Positions 19,401 to 27,800 of a stretch of DNA of 35,354 nucleotides are shown here, one piece after another. The stretch is from NCBI GenBank assembly GCA_003223295.1, contig QHYM01000120.1, positions 1 through 35,354 of the forward strand, in the 5' to 3' direction. Under the pieces are notes generated by a model, which ran no database searches, was not told the origin of the DNA, and saw nothing but the letters and a program-made list of their open reading frames with translations. Both the position numbers and the translations under genes were made by a program. The stretch is from Acidobacteriota bacterium (lineage in GTDB: Bacteria; Acidobacteriota; Terriglobia; Acidiferrales; UBA7541). Each line of letters opens with the position of its first letter. Position 1 is the first letter of the stretch.

Positions 19401-19670
19401 GCTGTTGACGGCTTCCTCGAGCGGCCTGGTGATAGTCACCAGCATTTGGTCAATCGGCATCACGCCGTTGTCTACGCCAATAACGATGCGCGGGAAATCC
19501 GTGTTGGGAAAAACCGCCACGGGAATACTGAAGGCGAGATACGCGCCAACCAGCGTGAGTGTCACTGTCAAGAACAGAATCGGGCGCGACAGCTTTTGGA
19601 ACCACGGTGCGGCTGGCTTCCGGGCATCGCTCTGCGCATCCGGCACTTCAGGCCGAAGCTCCATGGGCAT
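16500..19670 (-). CDS. RND efflux permease of the regulated tripartite pump
   Basis: This 1056-residue RND permease has TM1 at about 30-50 (PILFLTVTLTLVGAYLAFSIPV), two large periplasmic loops and twelve TM helices. D417-D418 in VGLVIDDAIVVLENI (TM4) and K959 in IGIVAKNGILLLDAEH (TM10) are the proton-relay residues. The DD pair is typical of HAE-type pumps; heavy-metal (CzcA/CusA) pumps usually have a single Asp in a VDGAVV context, so despite possible CusA/CzcA labels it is more likely a drug or amphiphile exporter. It is clearly divergent from the two permeases at 2530-8763, for example PVAVFPNTDFPRI in place of PVSxLPQVDxPTI after TM1. Its ATG follows the adaptor stop directly, and the adaptor's last codons supply its AAGGAG ribosome-binding site. 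Confidence 0.92.
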   Translation of the reverse strand: MPMELRPEVPDAQSDARKPAAPWFQKLSRPILFLTVTLTLVGAYLAFSIPVAVFPNTDFPRIVIGVDNGVMPIDQMLVTITRPLEEAVNSVPGLQKVTSVTSRGDAEVDLFFDWSSDMILTLQRVDAVVARLQAELPPTAKVQTHRLTFAVFPIIGYSLTSDTVPPDKLWEIATYDIKPRVNRLDGVASVIVQGGRVPEFQVTPDPARLLASGITVSDILEAIRKTNLIDSPGLIENEHKLVLGLVSGQVRTPEQIGQIVVKTSSSQVPIRLGDIAKITPSVAPVYTIVTANGKPAVLLNVNRQPDGNTLDVANLVHAQIEAIRPTLPPGVHIEPFYDQSTIVRESIASVRDAVLLGLLLSSIILVLFLRDWGTSLVAGLVIPATLLITFIVLKLAGESFNLMTLGGLAAAVGLVIDDAIVVLENIVLHRDAGQGRVEAIQSALREMTIPLIGSTITPIVVFLPLISITGVTGTFFRALAVTMTVSLFTSLLLALTWTPTLSQYLVRRKEAPRAAGERPSGTDVASLLAVEEAQFTGLFGRIVTFYAKALGAVLERPVLILGGSSVIIVASYLCYNFLGTDLLPAMDEGGFILDYWTPSGSSLAESNRILLHIEEIVKSQPEVENTSRRTGLELGLSAVTEANRGDFTVKLKRDRKRGIEEIMNDIRKEIEQTEPATKVEFVQVLQDMIGDLTSQPEPIVIRLFSPDPKLLAGAAPRVAEAIQNVHGVVDVLNGIENTISGPATTFQINPTVAARAGFTPEEVSVDAAAILEGEPAATPVVLNDRAYTIRVRFPEQNRTSLERMSDTLLTSSTGRTATLGSLASVSLDPGQTEIRRENLQRLVQITGRFEGVDLGSGIAAVKKAVDGLHLPSSIRVEYGGTYAEQMKSFRDLLMVFLLALVLLFAVLLFEFRTFSAPTAILASALLSTFGGFLALLVTGTTFNVASFMGMIMVIGIVAKNGILLLDAEHHFRELGFAAEEAMIQAGRRRLRPIAMTAIATIAGMAPLAFGIGSGSEMLKPLAVAVIGGLLSSMVLSLIFTPAIQFYLRPRAAAAHE

Positions 19671-21026
19671 TTACTCCTTGCCCTTCTTGGCGGGTTTCGC
19701 GTCAGCAGCCTTATGGTCTTTTTCTTCTGTGCCCGCCTTATCTCCGGCTTCTTTTTCTTCCGCGGCGGGAGCTTCGATTTTGATTTGGGTGTTATCTGGC
19801 AACGCATACCCGCCTGTACTGATGATTACGTCCCCGGGAGTCACGCCGCTCGCCACTTGAGAAAAATCCGCGTTGCGTACGCCGACTTGGACCGCCTTGA
19901 CGTGTGCATGGCCATCCGAACCGGCAATCACCACGTAGTTTGCGCCTTCGTCGTTCTTGAAGACCGCTGGAGTTGGCACAACCAACGCATCTTTCACCGT
20001 TTTCGCGGTCATGCTCACTTCCACGGTCATCCCTGGTTTTAGCGCGGGATTCGATTTGATGGCCTCGGCCCAAACTTCAATGGTTGTGCTCCCCGGGTCC
20101 AGCGCGGGGCTCACCAGGCTGACGCGCCCCTTGATGGGTTCATCGAGGCCCGGGATTTTCAATTCCGCAGGATTTCCAACCTTCAAGACTGCCGCGTCGG
20201 ATTGCGCGATGTGGGACTTGGCGATCAACCGGGACGTGTCCATCACCGTCAGGATTGGCTGATTTGCCGCCGCCAGGTCGCCCACGTACAGCGGGCGGTC
20301 CGTCACATAACCATCAATCGGGCTGCGAATCTCGGAGTAACTGAGCTGCGCCTCCGCACTGCGATACTTCCCTTCCGCCGACATGCGCGAGCCTTGCGCC
20401 GCCTTCAGCGCTTGTTCTTTGCCGAGCCGTTGCAGATCCGCCAGTTGCCGCTGGGCCTGTTCGTTCTGGCTGCGCGCTTGCGCCAGCGCCACCGTTGCGG
20501 AATCAAAATCCCGCTGGGGCAAAGCGCCTTGTTGAAAGAGCTCTTTGCGGCTGTCGTAGACTTTCTGCTGCGCGTCAAAGGCGGCCTTTGCCGACGCGGC
20601 GTCGAGCTCTGCCTTCTGGATTTGCTGAGGCAGGCTCGCATTCACCGTGGTCACGTAGTTGGCATCAGCCTGCTCAAAGTCACCTTTGCTCGCCTCCACC
20701 GCCGCGGTGAGGTCTTTGTTTTCCAGAACGACGAGCAACTGGCCTTTTTTCACCCGACTGCCCCGTTGCACCAAAAATTCCTTCACGGTAGAAGTGATCT
20801 TCGGAGCGATGGTCGCTTGCTGCAGTGGATAGACGACCGCTTCCGCGGAAACATTCTGTGAGATGGTCGCGCGTTTCACCGGCGTGACCTGCACGGTGAC
20901 GACCGGGTCCTTTTCCTTTTCTTCTTTTTTGCAACCGCCAGACAAGAAAAGCACCGAAGCGCTTGCAAGAGAAAGAAGGGCCAAGCCTCTGCGCCTCGAA
21001 ATTCCAGGATGTATCGTGAGTTTCAT
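19671..21026 (-). CDS. RND periplasmic adaptor lipoprotein
   Basis: The 451-residue protein has an N-terminal lipoprotein signal: basic n-region, hydrophobic core and lipobox LSGGC with C32 as the lipidated residue, followed by a Lys/Glu stretch. The lipoyl half-motifs are TVKEFLVQRGSRVKKGQLLVVLENKDL and YSEIRSPIDGYVTDRPLYVGDL, with a long Ala/Gln/Lys coiled-coil hairpin between them (about 105-230), then the beta-barrel and membrane-proximal domains. The tail is unusually charged (EEKEAGDKAGTEEKDHKAADAKPAKKGKE region). It joins the RND permease to the outer-membrane channel. Its ATG overlaps the channel gene's TGA as ATGA, which fixes the start at 21026 and indicates translational coupling. 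Confidence 0.92.
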   Translation of the reverse strand: MKLTIHPGISRRRGLALLSLASASVLFLSGGCKKEEKEKDPVVTVQVTPVKRATISQNVSAEAVVYPLQQATIAPKITSTVKEFLVQRGSRVKKGQLLVVLENKDLTAAVEASKGDFEQADANYVTTVNASLPQQIQKAELDAASAKAAFDAQQKVYDSRKELFQQGALPQRDFDSATVALAQARSQNEQAQRQLADLQRLGKEQALKAAQGSRMSAEGKYRSAEAQLSYSEIRSPIDGYVTDRPLYVGDLAAANQPILTVMDTSRLIAKSHIAQSDAAVLKVGNPAELKIPGLDEPIKGRVSLVSPALDPGSTTIEVWAEAIKSNPALKPGMTVEVSMTAKTVKDALVVPTPAVFKNDEGANYVVIAGSDGHAHVKAVQVGVRNADFSQVASGVTPGDVIISTGGYALPDNTQIKIEAPAAEEKEAGDKAGTEEKDHKAADAKPAKKGKE

Positions 21027-22405
21027 GGAGTTGTCGGCACTCCCGTCAAAGTTTGCAAATTCGCCAAAGCCACGCGATACCGCACCGCGCCATCCTGATA
21101 CGCCGCGCTCGATTGCGCGTAAGTCGTTTGCGCATCGACGACTTCGAGCACAGTCGCTTCCCCGCCCTTGTAGCGCAGCGTGGTCAGCCGCAGACTTTCT
21201 TCCGCCAGTTCCGCAGAGCGGCTGAGGCCGCCCAGCTCGTTCATCGCCGTTTCGGCTTCCGAGTAGAGCGACTTGATTTCCGCCAGCAGCTTGCGCTGGG
21301 CCAGCGAAAGTTCCCGCTTTGCTTGCGCCCGCCTTAGCTCTGCTTGTTTGATGCGGCTCTGCGTCGCACCCCAATTCCAGATGGGAATATTCACTGTGCC
21401 CACGGCCGAAGAACCGAGATTAGAAACGCCGTTGGGGCCGTTTACGGCAAACTGCCGCGCATCGATGCCGTACCAGTAGTCGAAACTCAGCGATGGCAAG
21501 TATCCCGCGCGCGCTCCAGTGACATCAAACCCCGCCGCGCGCACGGTTTCGAGCGCCGCGCGAATGTCAGGATTGTCCCGCGCTGCATGCTGTTGCACTT
21601 CGCCGAGCGTCGGCAACGGGGCGGACGCGTGCAGATCATCCGTGACTTCGAAGTTGTCGTTGAAATCCGGGAAAAGCAGCACCGCCAGATCGAGCCGCGC
21701 ATTGAGCAGCCCCAATTGGGCTTCCTGCAAGGCCCGGCGGCGATCCTGGGCCTGCAATTCCGCCTTGATCACGTCCGCATGCGCAACTTCCCCGCCACGC
21801 TCCAGATCCTGCGTCAGCTTTAGAAAGCGGTCACCTTCGTCCGCCGCTTTTTGTGCTGACAGCACTTTTTGTTGAGCCGCCGCTACCGAGTAATAATTCT
21901 GAACCACGGTAACCACCAAACCGCGGGAAGCAATTTCCGCTCGAGCCTTGGCGGCGGCCGCCAGTGCTGTTGCGCGGCGAAAATTCGACACGCCAGCCAA
22001 ATCCAGCGATTCATGCACGTTTCCTTGGCTGACGTATTCGTGCGCCGCGTTATTCGCGATGAAGATTACGTCATTAGTCTTGTTGAGCTGGGTGTACCAC
22101 GCCTGATTGTCGTAGGTCACGCTGGGGAGCAGCGCTGCGCCCGCCTGCCATCGGTCCTGCCGAGCTATCGCCGAATCGGTGAGCGCGGACTGAAATGGCA
22201 CGCTGTTTTTTCTCGCGCGCACGAGCGCATCCTGCAGTGTTAGCTTCAGCGCCGGTGCTCCCGTGGAAGTCGCTTGGTCCGGATTCTTCGCGGCCGTACT
22301 CGTGGCCGCGGTTCCGCCCTCTTGCGCCGCTGTCATTCCCGCTCCGCAGAGGCATAGCGCTGCGACCATTCGCCATGACATCGCAAAGATTCCAAGGGAG
22401 CTCAT
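21023..22405 (-). CDS. TolC-family outer-membrane efflux channel
   Basis: This 460-residue protein has a signal peptide (MSWRMVAALCLCGAGMTAA from residue 9) and two outer-membrane efflux protein repeats: roughly residues 55-245 and 265-455, each with long Ala/Gln/Arg-rich helices and a short beta segment (SVTYDNQAWYTQ; LSFDYWYGID). Three such proteins form a beta-barrel plus a periplasmic helical tunnel. A family-typical LRYKGGEATVLEVVDAQTTY motif is near the C-terminus. An ATG at 22381 is an alternative start that shortens the signal peptide; neither has a strong ribosome-binding site. It is the first structural gene of the pump operon and follows the sensor kinase by 79 bp. Confidence 0.92.
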   Translation of the reverse strand: MSSLGIFAMSWRMVAALCLCGAGMTAAQEGGTAATSTAAKNPDQATSTGAPALKLTLQDALVRARKNSVPFQSALTDSAIARQDRWQAGAALLPSVTYDNQAWYTQLNKTNDVIFIANNAAHEYVSQGNVHESLDLAGVSNFRRATALAAAAKARAEIASRGLVVTVVQNYYSVAAAQQKVLSAQKAADEGDRFLKLTQDLERGGEVAHADVIKAELQAQDRRRALQEAQLGLLNARLDLAVLLFPDFNDNFEVTDDLHASAPLPTLGEVQQHAARDNPDIRAALETVRAAGFDVTGARAGYLPSLSFDYWYGIDARQFAVNGPNGVSNLGSSAVGTVNIPIWNWGATQSRIKQAELRRAQAKRELSLAQRKLLAEIKSLYSEAETAMNELGGLSRSAELAEESLRLTTLRYKGGEATVLEVVDAQTTYAQSSAAYQDGAVRYRVALANLQTLTGVPTTP

Positions 22406-22484
22406 GAATCTTGACTCCTATGCCCGATCCGCCCAGACGCCAGGCAGCAAGCTTCAAGCTAGCAATTCGGAGATAAACGCAGGA

Positions 22485-23957
22485 TTAACCAGGAGATAGG
22501 GAATGTCCAGAATCGGCCGGAAGATAGGCGCTGAAAGTGCTTCCAGTGGAATCCGATTGCGTGAGTTCCAAACGCCCATGATGCGTCTCGGCAATCCAAC
22601 TTGAAATGGCCAAGCCGAGTCCTGCCCCGCCACCGTCGCTCTCGGAACGCGAACGTGCCTTGTCAGCACGGAAAAATCGCTCGAAAATGCGTGGCCGCAA
22701 CTCCGCCGGGATACCGCTTCCCGTGTCCGCGATACTCACTTCGTATTCCTGGCCGTTGCGCCGGCAAGCTACGGTAACTCGCCCGAAATCCGGCGTGTAC
22801 TTGATCGCGTTGTCCAACAGATTCAAGAGCATGCGGCGTAGCAGGGACTCATCCGCATGAATCGGAGATTCGGCCGCCCCCTCGAATGTGAGTGAAATCT
22901 TTTTGGCTTGGGCGAGTGTCCGCGCCGAATGCACGCATTCGGCAATCAATTCATCCAAGTAGAAATTGCTCGGCTGGAGCGGGTACTGCCCGGCGTCCGC
23001 CCGCGTCAGCGTGAACAGGTCGTCCACGATGTGCGTGAGCCGCTCCGCCTCGTGGTGCAACACTCCTAGCGATTCGCGGTACTCTTCTGGCGTGCGCGCC
23101 TGTTGCGACAGCGCCACTTCCGATTCGCCACGCAGAATCGCCACCGGCGTACGCAGTTCGTGCGAGGCATCCGCCATGAAACGGCGCTGGCGATTGAACG
23201 ATTCACTCAATCTGTTCAGCAAGCCGTTAAAGGATCGCGCCAGATGCCCCAGTTCATCTTTTTCGTTTTGCACCGTGAGCCGCTCGTCCAAATTCGAGGA
23301 CCCGATGCGGCCCGCCTGGCTGCTCATCGCTACAACCGGCGCAAGGCTCTTGCGCGCCAGAAAATAGCCCCCGATGCTTGCCATCAGGATGGCAATGGGA
23401 ATCAACCACGCGAACAGCGATCCAGCTTCCTCCACCACCTCTTTTTGTGGATGCAGGGATTGCAAAATGATCAGCGTGTAAGAACTTCCCTTGGCTAAGA
23501 AACGCTGCGCGAACGCCCGGTAGCCGGCTTCGGTGACAGCAATGTGACCGAAAAGGCGATCGGACTGCATCGATGATGCCAGGAACTTTTGAAAAGAAGC
23601 GGAAGAAAGAATCTGCCGTCGGGCAGCTTTCATCGGGGCATCAGCCGAAGGAGTCTCTTGCGAGCTGATAATCACTTTTCCTGTCTGATCCACAATTGCA
23701 TACACGGTGTCGCGAAAATGATGCTCATCGATCGCCACTTGAGCCGCGGTGCGAAATACGTCAGGGCCAGTTTGATCTTCCAGTTCCGCCCGCAACGTCA
23801 CTAGGAAGGAATCCGAGAGTTCGACAAGATTTGCATCCGTGCGTCGTACGGCGCTCCGCCAGAAGATGAAATAGGCCACTACGCAAAGTACGACAATCAC
23901 CAGCGCGAGCACGCCCGTGTACCACAGCGTCAGCCGCATGCGAATCGAATCAAGCAT
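22485..23957 (-). CDS. Sensor histidine kinase controlling the RND pump
   Basis: The 490-residue membrane kinase has TM1 (about 11-33), a periplasmic sensor domain of about 150 residues, TM2 (about 183-201), HAMP (about 202-254), HisKA with the phosphoacceptor H266 in ADASHELRTPVAILRGE, and a HATPase domain with N box N383 (LLDNAIKYT), G1 DTGSGIP (411-417) and G2 GGGAGLGLA (442-450). The periplasmic domain lacks an obvious Cys/Met/His metal-binding cluster, although the overall plan resembles CusS-type kinases. The start at 23957 gives an 8-nt overlap with the response-regulator gene; the frame extends upstream to 24020 but this would lie wholly inside the regulator gene. It should sense a periplasmic or membrane signal and switch the downstream pump. 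Confidence 0.92.
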   Translation of the reverse strand: MLDSIRMRLTLWYTGVLALVIVVLCVVAYFIFWRSAVRRTDANLVELSDSFLVTLRAELEDQTGPDVFRTAAQVAIDEHHFRDTVYAIVDQTGKVIISSQETPSADAPMKAARRQILSSASFQKFLASSMQSDRLFGHIAVTEAGYRAFAQRFLAKGSSYTLIILQSLHPQKEVVEEAGSLFAWLIPIAILMASIGGYFLARKSLAPVVAMSSQAGRIGSSNLDERLTVQNEKDELGHLARSFNGLLNRLSESFNRQRRFMADASHELRTPVAILRGESEVALSQQARTPEEYRESLGVLHHEAERLTHIVDDLFTLTRADAGQYPLQPSNFYLDELIAECVHSARTLAQAKKISLTFEGAAESPIHADESLLRRMLLNLLDNAIKYTPDFGRVTVACRRNGQEYEVSIADTGSGIPAELRPRIFERFFRADKARSRSESDGGGAGLGLAISSWIAETHHGRLELTQSDSTGSTFSAYLPADSGHSLSPG

Positions 23958-24708
23958 GGTTCTTCCGAGCGGGAGGAGTCTTGACTCGCGGGCGTGGCGA
24001 GGTGCTTTCTTCTCCCTCATCTGTGCTAGTCAGGTCCTCTGCGGAACCGAGGACATAGCCCACGCCGCGCCGCGTATGCAGCAGCGGCTTGGCCGCATCC
24101 GCGTCAATCTTTCGCCGCACGCGGTTGATGTACACCTCGATCAAATTCGAGAACGGGTCGAACGTTTCGTCCCAGACGTGCTCCGCGATTTCCGCCCGGC
24201 GCACCACTCGCCCCGCGTTGCGCGCCAGATATTCCAGAAGGGCATATTCTTTCGCCGTTAGCGTCACCTTACGTCCGGCGCACTTGGCAGTCTGCGCTCC
24301 CGTATCGAGCACCAGGTCGGCAATGGTGATTTTCTCCGGCCGCAATTCACCAGAGCGCCGCAGCAACGCCCGCAGGCGCGCCAGCAACTCCCGAAATTCA
24401 AATGGTTTGGTTAAGTAGTCGTCCGCGCCATGATCCAGACCCGCGATGCGGTCTTCCACGGCGTCGCGCGCGGTCAGCATCAGAATGGGCATGCGCTGGC
24501 CCGACTTGCGCAGCTCGCGACACACCGCGAAGCCGTCCGGCGCCGGGATCATCACGTCGAGGATCACCAAGTCGTACGTATTCACTGCGGCTTGATAAAG
24601 CGCATCTTCGCCTGTGCCGGAGACGTCCACAGCGTACGCCTGTTCGCGCAATCCCTTCGCCACGAACCGTGCAATCCGCGCATCGTCTTCAACCAAGAGA
24701 AGCCGCAT
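23950..24708 (-). CDS. OmpR/PhoB-family response regulator
   Basis: The 252-residue regulator has a receiver domain (1-116) with D8-D9, phosphoacceptor D51 in LVILDVMIP, T79 and K101 (TKPFEF), and a winged-helix DNA-binding domain (about 125-218) ending in the usual NLIEVYINRVRRKID and RRGVGYVL motifs. A basic, Pro-rich 30-residue tail (TSPRPRVKTPPARKNHA) is extra. The ATG at 24708 begins directly with MRLLLVEDD; an upstream ATG at 24732 would add eight residues that the family does not need. It is the first gene of the five-gene regulator-kinase-channel-adaptor-pump unit and most likely activates it from the promoter between 24709 and 24848. Confidence 0.92.
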   Translation of the reverse strand: MRLLLVEDDARIARFVAKGLREQAYAVDVSGTGEDALYQAAVNTYDLVILDVMIPAPDGFAVCRELRKSGQRMPILMLTARDAVEDRIAGLDHGADDYLTKPFEFRELLARLRALLRRSGELRPEKITIADLVLDTGAQTAKCAGRKVTLTAKEYALLEYLARNAGRVVRRAEIAEHVWDETFDPFSNLIEVYINRVRRKIDADAAKPLLHTRRGVGYVLGSAEDLTSTDEGEESTSPRPRVKTPPARKNHA

Positions 24709-24821
24709 GAGAGCATCATACGGCAGAAGCAAGGAAACTAATCAAGCTGCGCTCTTCCCCTTGGCGGGCCTATACGAAGGAGCATTCTTGTCTGGCCCCT
24801 GCAGCCCGCAATCGTTCACGC

Positions 24822-24827
24822 TATAAT
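24822..24827 (+). promoter_or_regulatory. Candidate -10 box of the Lhr-type helicase gene
   Basis: A perfect TATAAT lies 21 bp before the helicase ATG; no good -35 hexamer sits 16-18 bp upstream. The 140-bp divergent region must also carry the promoter of the response-regulator operon on the other strand. Confidence 0.4.
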
Positions 24828-24848
24828 TCTGGCTTAAGTCCTTTTGCG

Positions 24849-27800
24849 ATGAACATCGAAACTACCCAAGCGAATTCCTCCAGCCTGGAATGGGCGCACC
24901 CGCTCGTTCGCGATTGGTTTGTTAGCCGCTTTGGAACGCCCACCGAGCCGCAACTTCACGGCTGGCCTCGCATTCTGGGTGGAAAGACCACATTAATCTC
25001 AGCCCCGACCGGCTCAGGGAAAACACTGGCGGCTTTCCTCATCTGCATTGATCGCCTCGTGCGCAAGGCACTCGCCGGGGAGTTGATGGATCAGACCGAA
25101 GTTCTCTACGTGTCGCCACTCAAGGCACTGAGTAACGACATTCAGAAAAACCTGGAAATTCCTCTGGGCGAGATTCTGCAACTCGCCGGACAGCGCGGCA
25201 TGCTCATGCCGGAGATTCGCACTGCCGTGCGTACGGGAGACACCCTCGCGCATGAGCGCCGCGCCATGCTGGCGCATCCGCCGCACATTTTGGTCACCAC
25301 TCCGGAATCTCTGTATATCCTGCTGACCGCCGCGAGAAGCCGCGAGGTCTTAAGGACCGTCGAGTCCGTCATCGTGGACGAAATCCACGCCGTCGCGGAC
25401 GACAAGCGCGGCGCCCACCTGTCGCTCTCTCTCGAGCGCCTCGATCATTTAACCGGCAAGCGCCTGCCGCGCATCGGCCTTTCCGCCACGCAAAAGCCCA
25501 TCGAGGTAGTTGCGGATTTCTTGACCGGTACGGACCGGCCCTCCGGCTACATCGTACAAATCGGGCATCGGCGCGAGCTCGACGTGGCCATTGAAGTTCC
25601 CGGCAGCGAGCTCGGCCCCATCGCGTCCAACGAAATGTGGGACGAGATTTACGAGCGCATCGCCGCGCTGGCGTCGCAGCATCGCTCCACGCTGATTTTT
25701 GTCAACACGCGCCGTCTGTCTGAGCGCATGGCCCATCATCTTGGCGAACGCCTGGGAAAAGATTCCGTCGCGGCGCATCATGGCAGTTTGTCGCGCAAGC
25801 TGCGTCTCGCCGCCGAGAGAAAACTGAAAGCAGGGGAAATCCGCGCGCTGGTCGCTACTGCTTCTCTCGAACTTGGGATCGATATCGGCAGCGTTGATCT
25901 CGTTTGCCAGATCGGGTCGCCGCGCTCCATTTCCGCAGCTTTGCAGCGTATCGGTCGCGCGGGGCACTGGCGCGGAGCGGTGCCCAAAGGCCGCCTCTTC
26001 GCCACCACGCGCGACGACTTGCTGGAATGCGCTGCGCTCGTGCGAGCGATTCGTCAAGGCGACCTCGACCGCATTGCTGTCCCCGAAGCTCCCCTGGACA
26101 TTCTCGCCCAGCAAATCGTGGCCATGTGCGCCGCCGAAGACTGGAAAGAAGACGAACTGTTCCAATCCGTGCGACGTGCCTATCCCTATCGCAATTTGTC
26201 GCGCGCGGATTTTGACGAAATCATTGAGATGCTTTCCGAAGGTATCGCCAGCGCCCGCGGGCGCTATGCTGCTTACCTGCATCGCGATCGCGTGAACGGC
26301 ATGGTCCGCGCGCGCCGTGGCAGCAGGCTAGCGGCCATCACCAGCGGCGGGGCGATTCCTGAAAATTCGCTGTACACCGTGGTCGCGCAACCGGAAGGCA
26401 CAGTTGTCGGAACCGTGGACGAAGACTTTGCCGTCGAGAGCCTTGCCGGCGACGTCATGCTGCTGGGAAATACTTCCTGGCGGATTCGTCGCGTGCAGTC
26501 CGGCAGCATCTTGGTGGAGGACGCGCAAGGAGCGGCGCCCAACATACCGTTCTGGCGTGGCGAAGCGCCATCGCGCACCGACGAACTTTCCGGGCATGTT
26601 TCGAACCTGCGCCAAAAAATCAGCGCGTCCGTTTCACATGTCGCGCCGGACTCCGGCAGCAAAACGACGCCCGGAGCCGATGCGACTGTGAGCTGGCTCA
26701 AGTTCGAGTGTGGCCTCGATCAAGCGGGCGCCGAGCAAGCTGTGGAATACATCGTGGCCGGGCGCGCGTTACTGGGAGCGGTTCCTACACAAACCACGGT
26801 GATCGCCGAACGCTTTTTTGACGAAAGCGGCGGCATGCAACTCATCATTCATGCCCCGTTCGGCGCGCGCATTAACAAGGCCTGGGGCCTGGCGTTGCGC
26901 AAGCGCTTCTGCCGCTCCTTCAATTTCGAGTTGCAAGCCGCGGCTACCGACAACGGCTTAAACATTTCGCTCAGCGAGCAACACAGCTTTCCGCTCGCCG
27001 ACGTCTTTCATTTTCTCCATCCAAATTCCCTGCGCTCCGTTCTGGAGCAAGCTGTACTCGCTTCTCCCCTCTTCACCGCGCGCTGGCGCTGGGACGCTGG
27101 CCGCGCTCTGGCGCTACTTCGTTTTCGCAACGGGAAGAAAGTTCCGCCCCCGATTCAGCGGATGCGCGCCGATGATTTGCTGGCCGCCGTTTTTCCCGAA
27201 GCGCTCGCTTGCCAGGAAAATCTTCCAGGTGACATCCCCATTTCCAATCACGCACTGATCCGCGAAGTGATGAAGGACGTTCTCACCGAGGCCCTCGATA
27301 TCGACGGCCTTGAGCGCGTGCTGCGTGACATCGCGGCCGGCCGCATTACCTGCCTCGCCGTGGACACGCCCGTCCCTTCACAGTTCTCGCACGAAATTTT
27401 GAACGCTAATCCTTACGCCTATCTCGATGATGCGCCGCTCGAAGAGCGCCGCGCTCGCGCCGTCGAGATGCGTCGCGTCCTCCCCGAAGCAGTGCTGGGA
27501 GAAATCGGCCGTCTCGATCCAGCGGCCATCGCCGAAGTTTGCGACGACGCCTGGCCCGATGTGCGCGACGCCGAAGAATTGCACGAGGCGCTGCTGACGT
27601 TGACTGCCTTGCCAGCCCAGGCCAACGCAGACACCCACGGAATCAGTCGCCTGAACGCCAAATTACAGGAATTATTGCCTGCGTGGGCTCCATTCTTCGA
27701 GCAGCTCGTCGCCGGTCGCCGCGCCGGTCTCGCGCGCGTGAGCAACGAAACGTACTGGGTCGCCGCGGAACGTGTTCCCGCATTCAACCAGATTTTCCCT

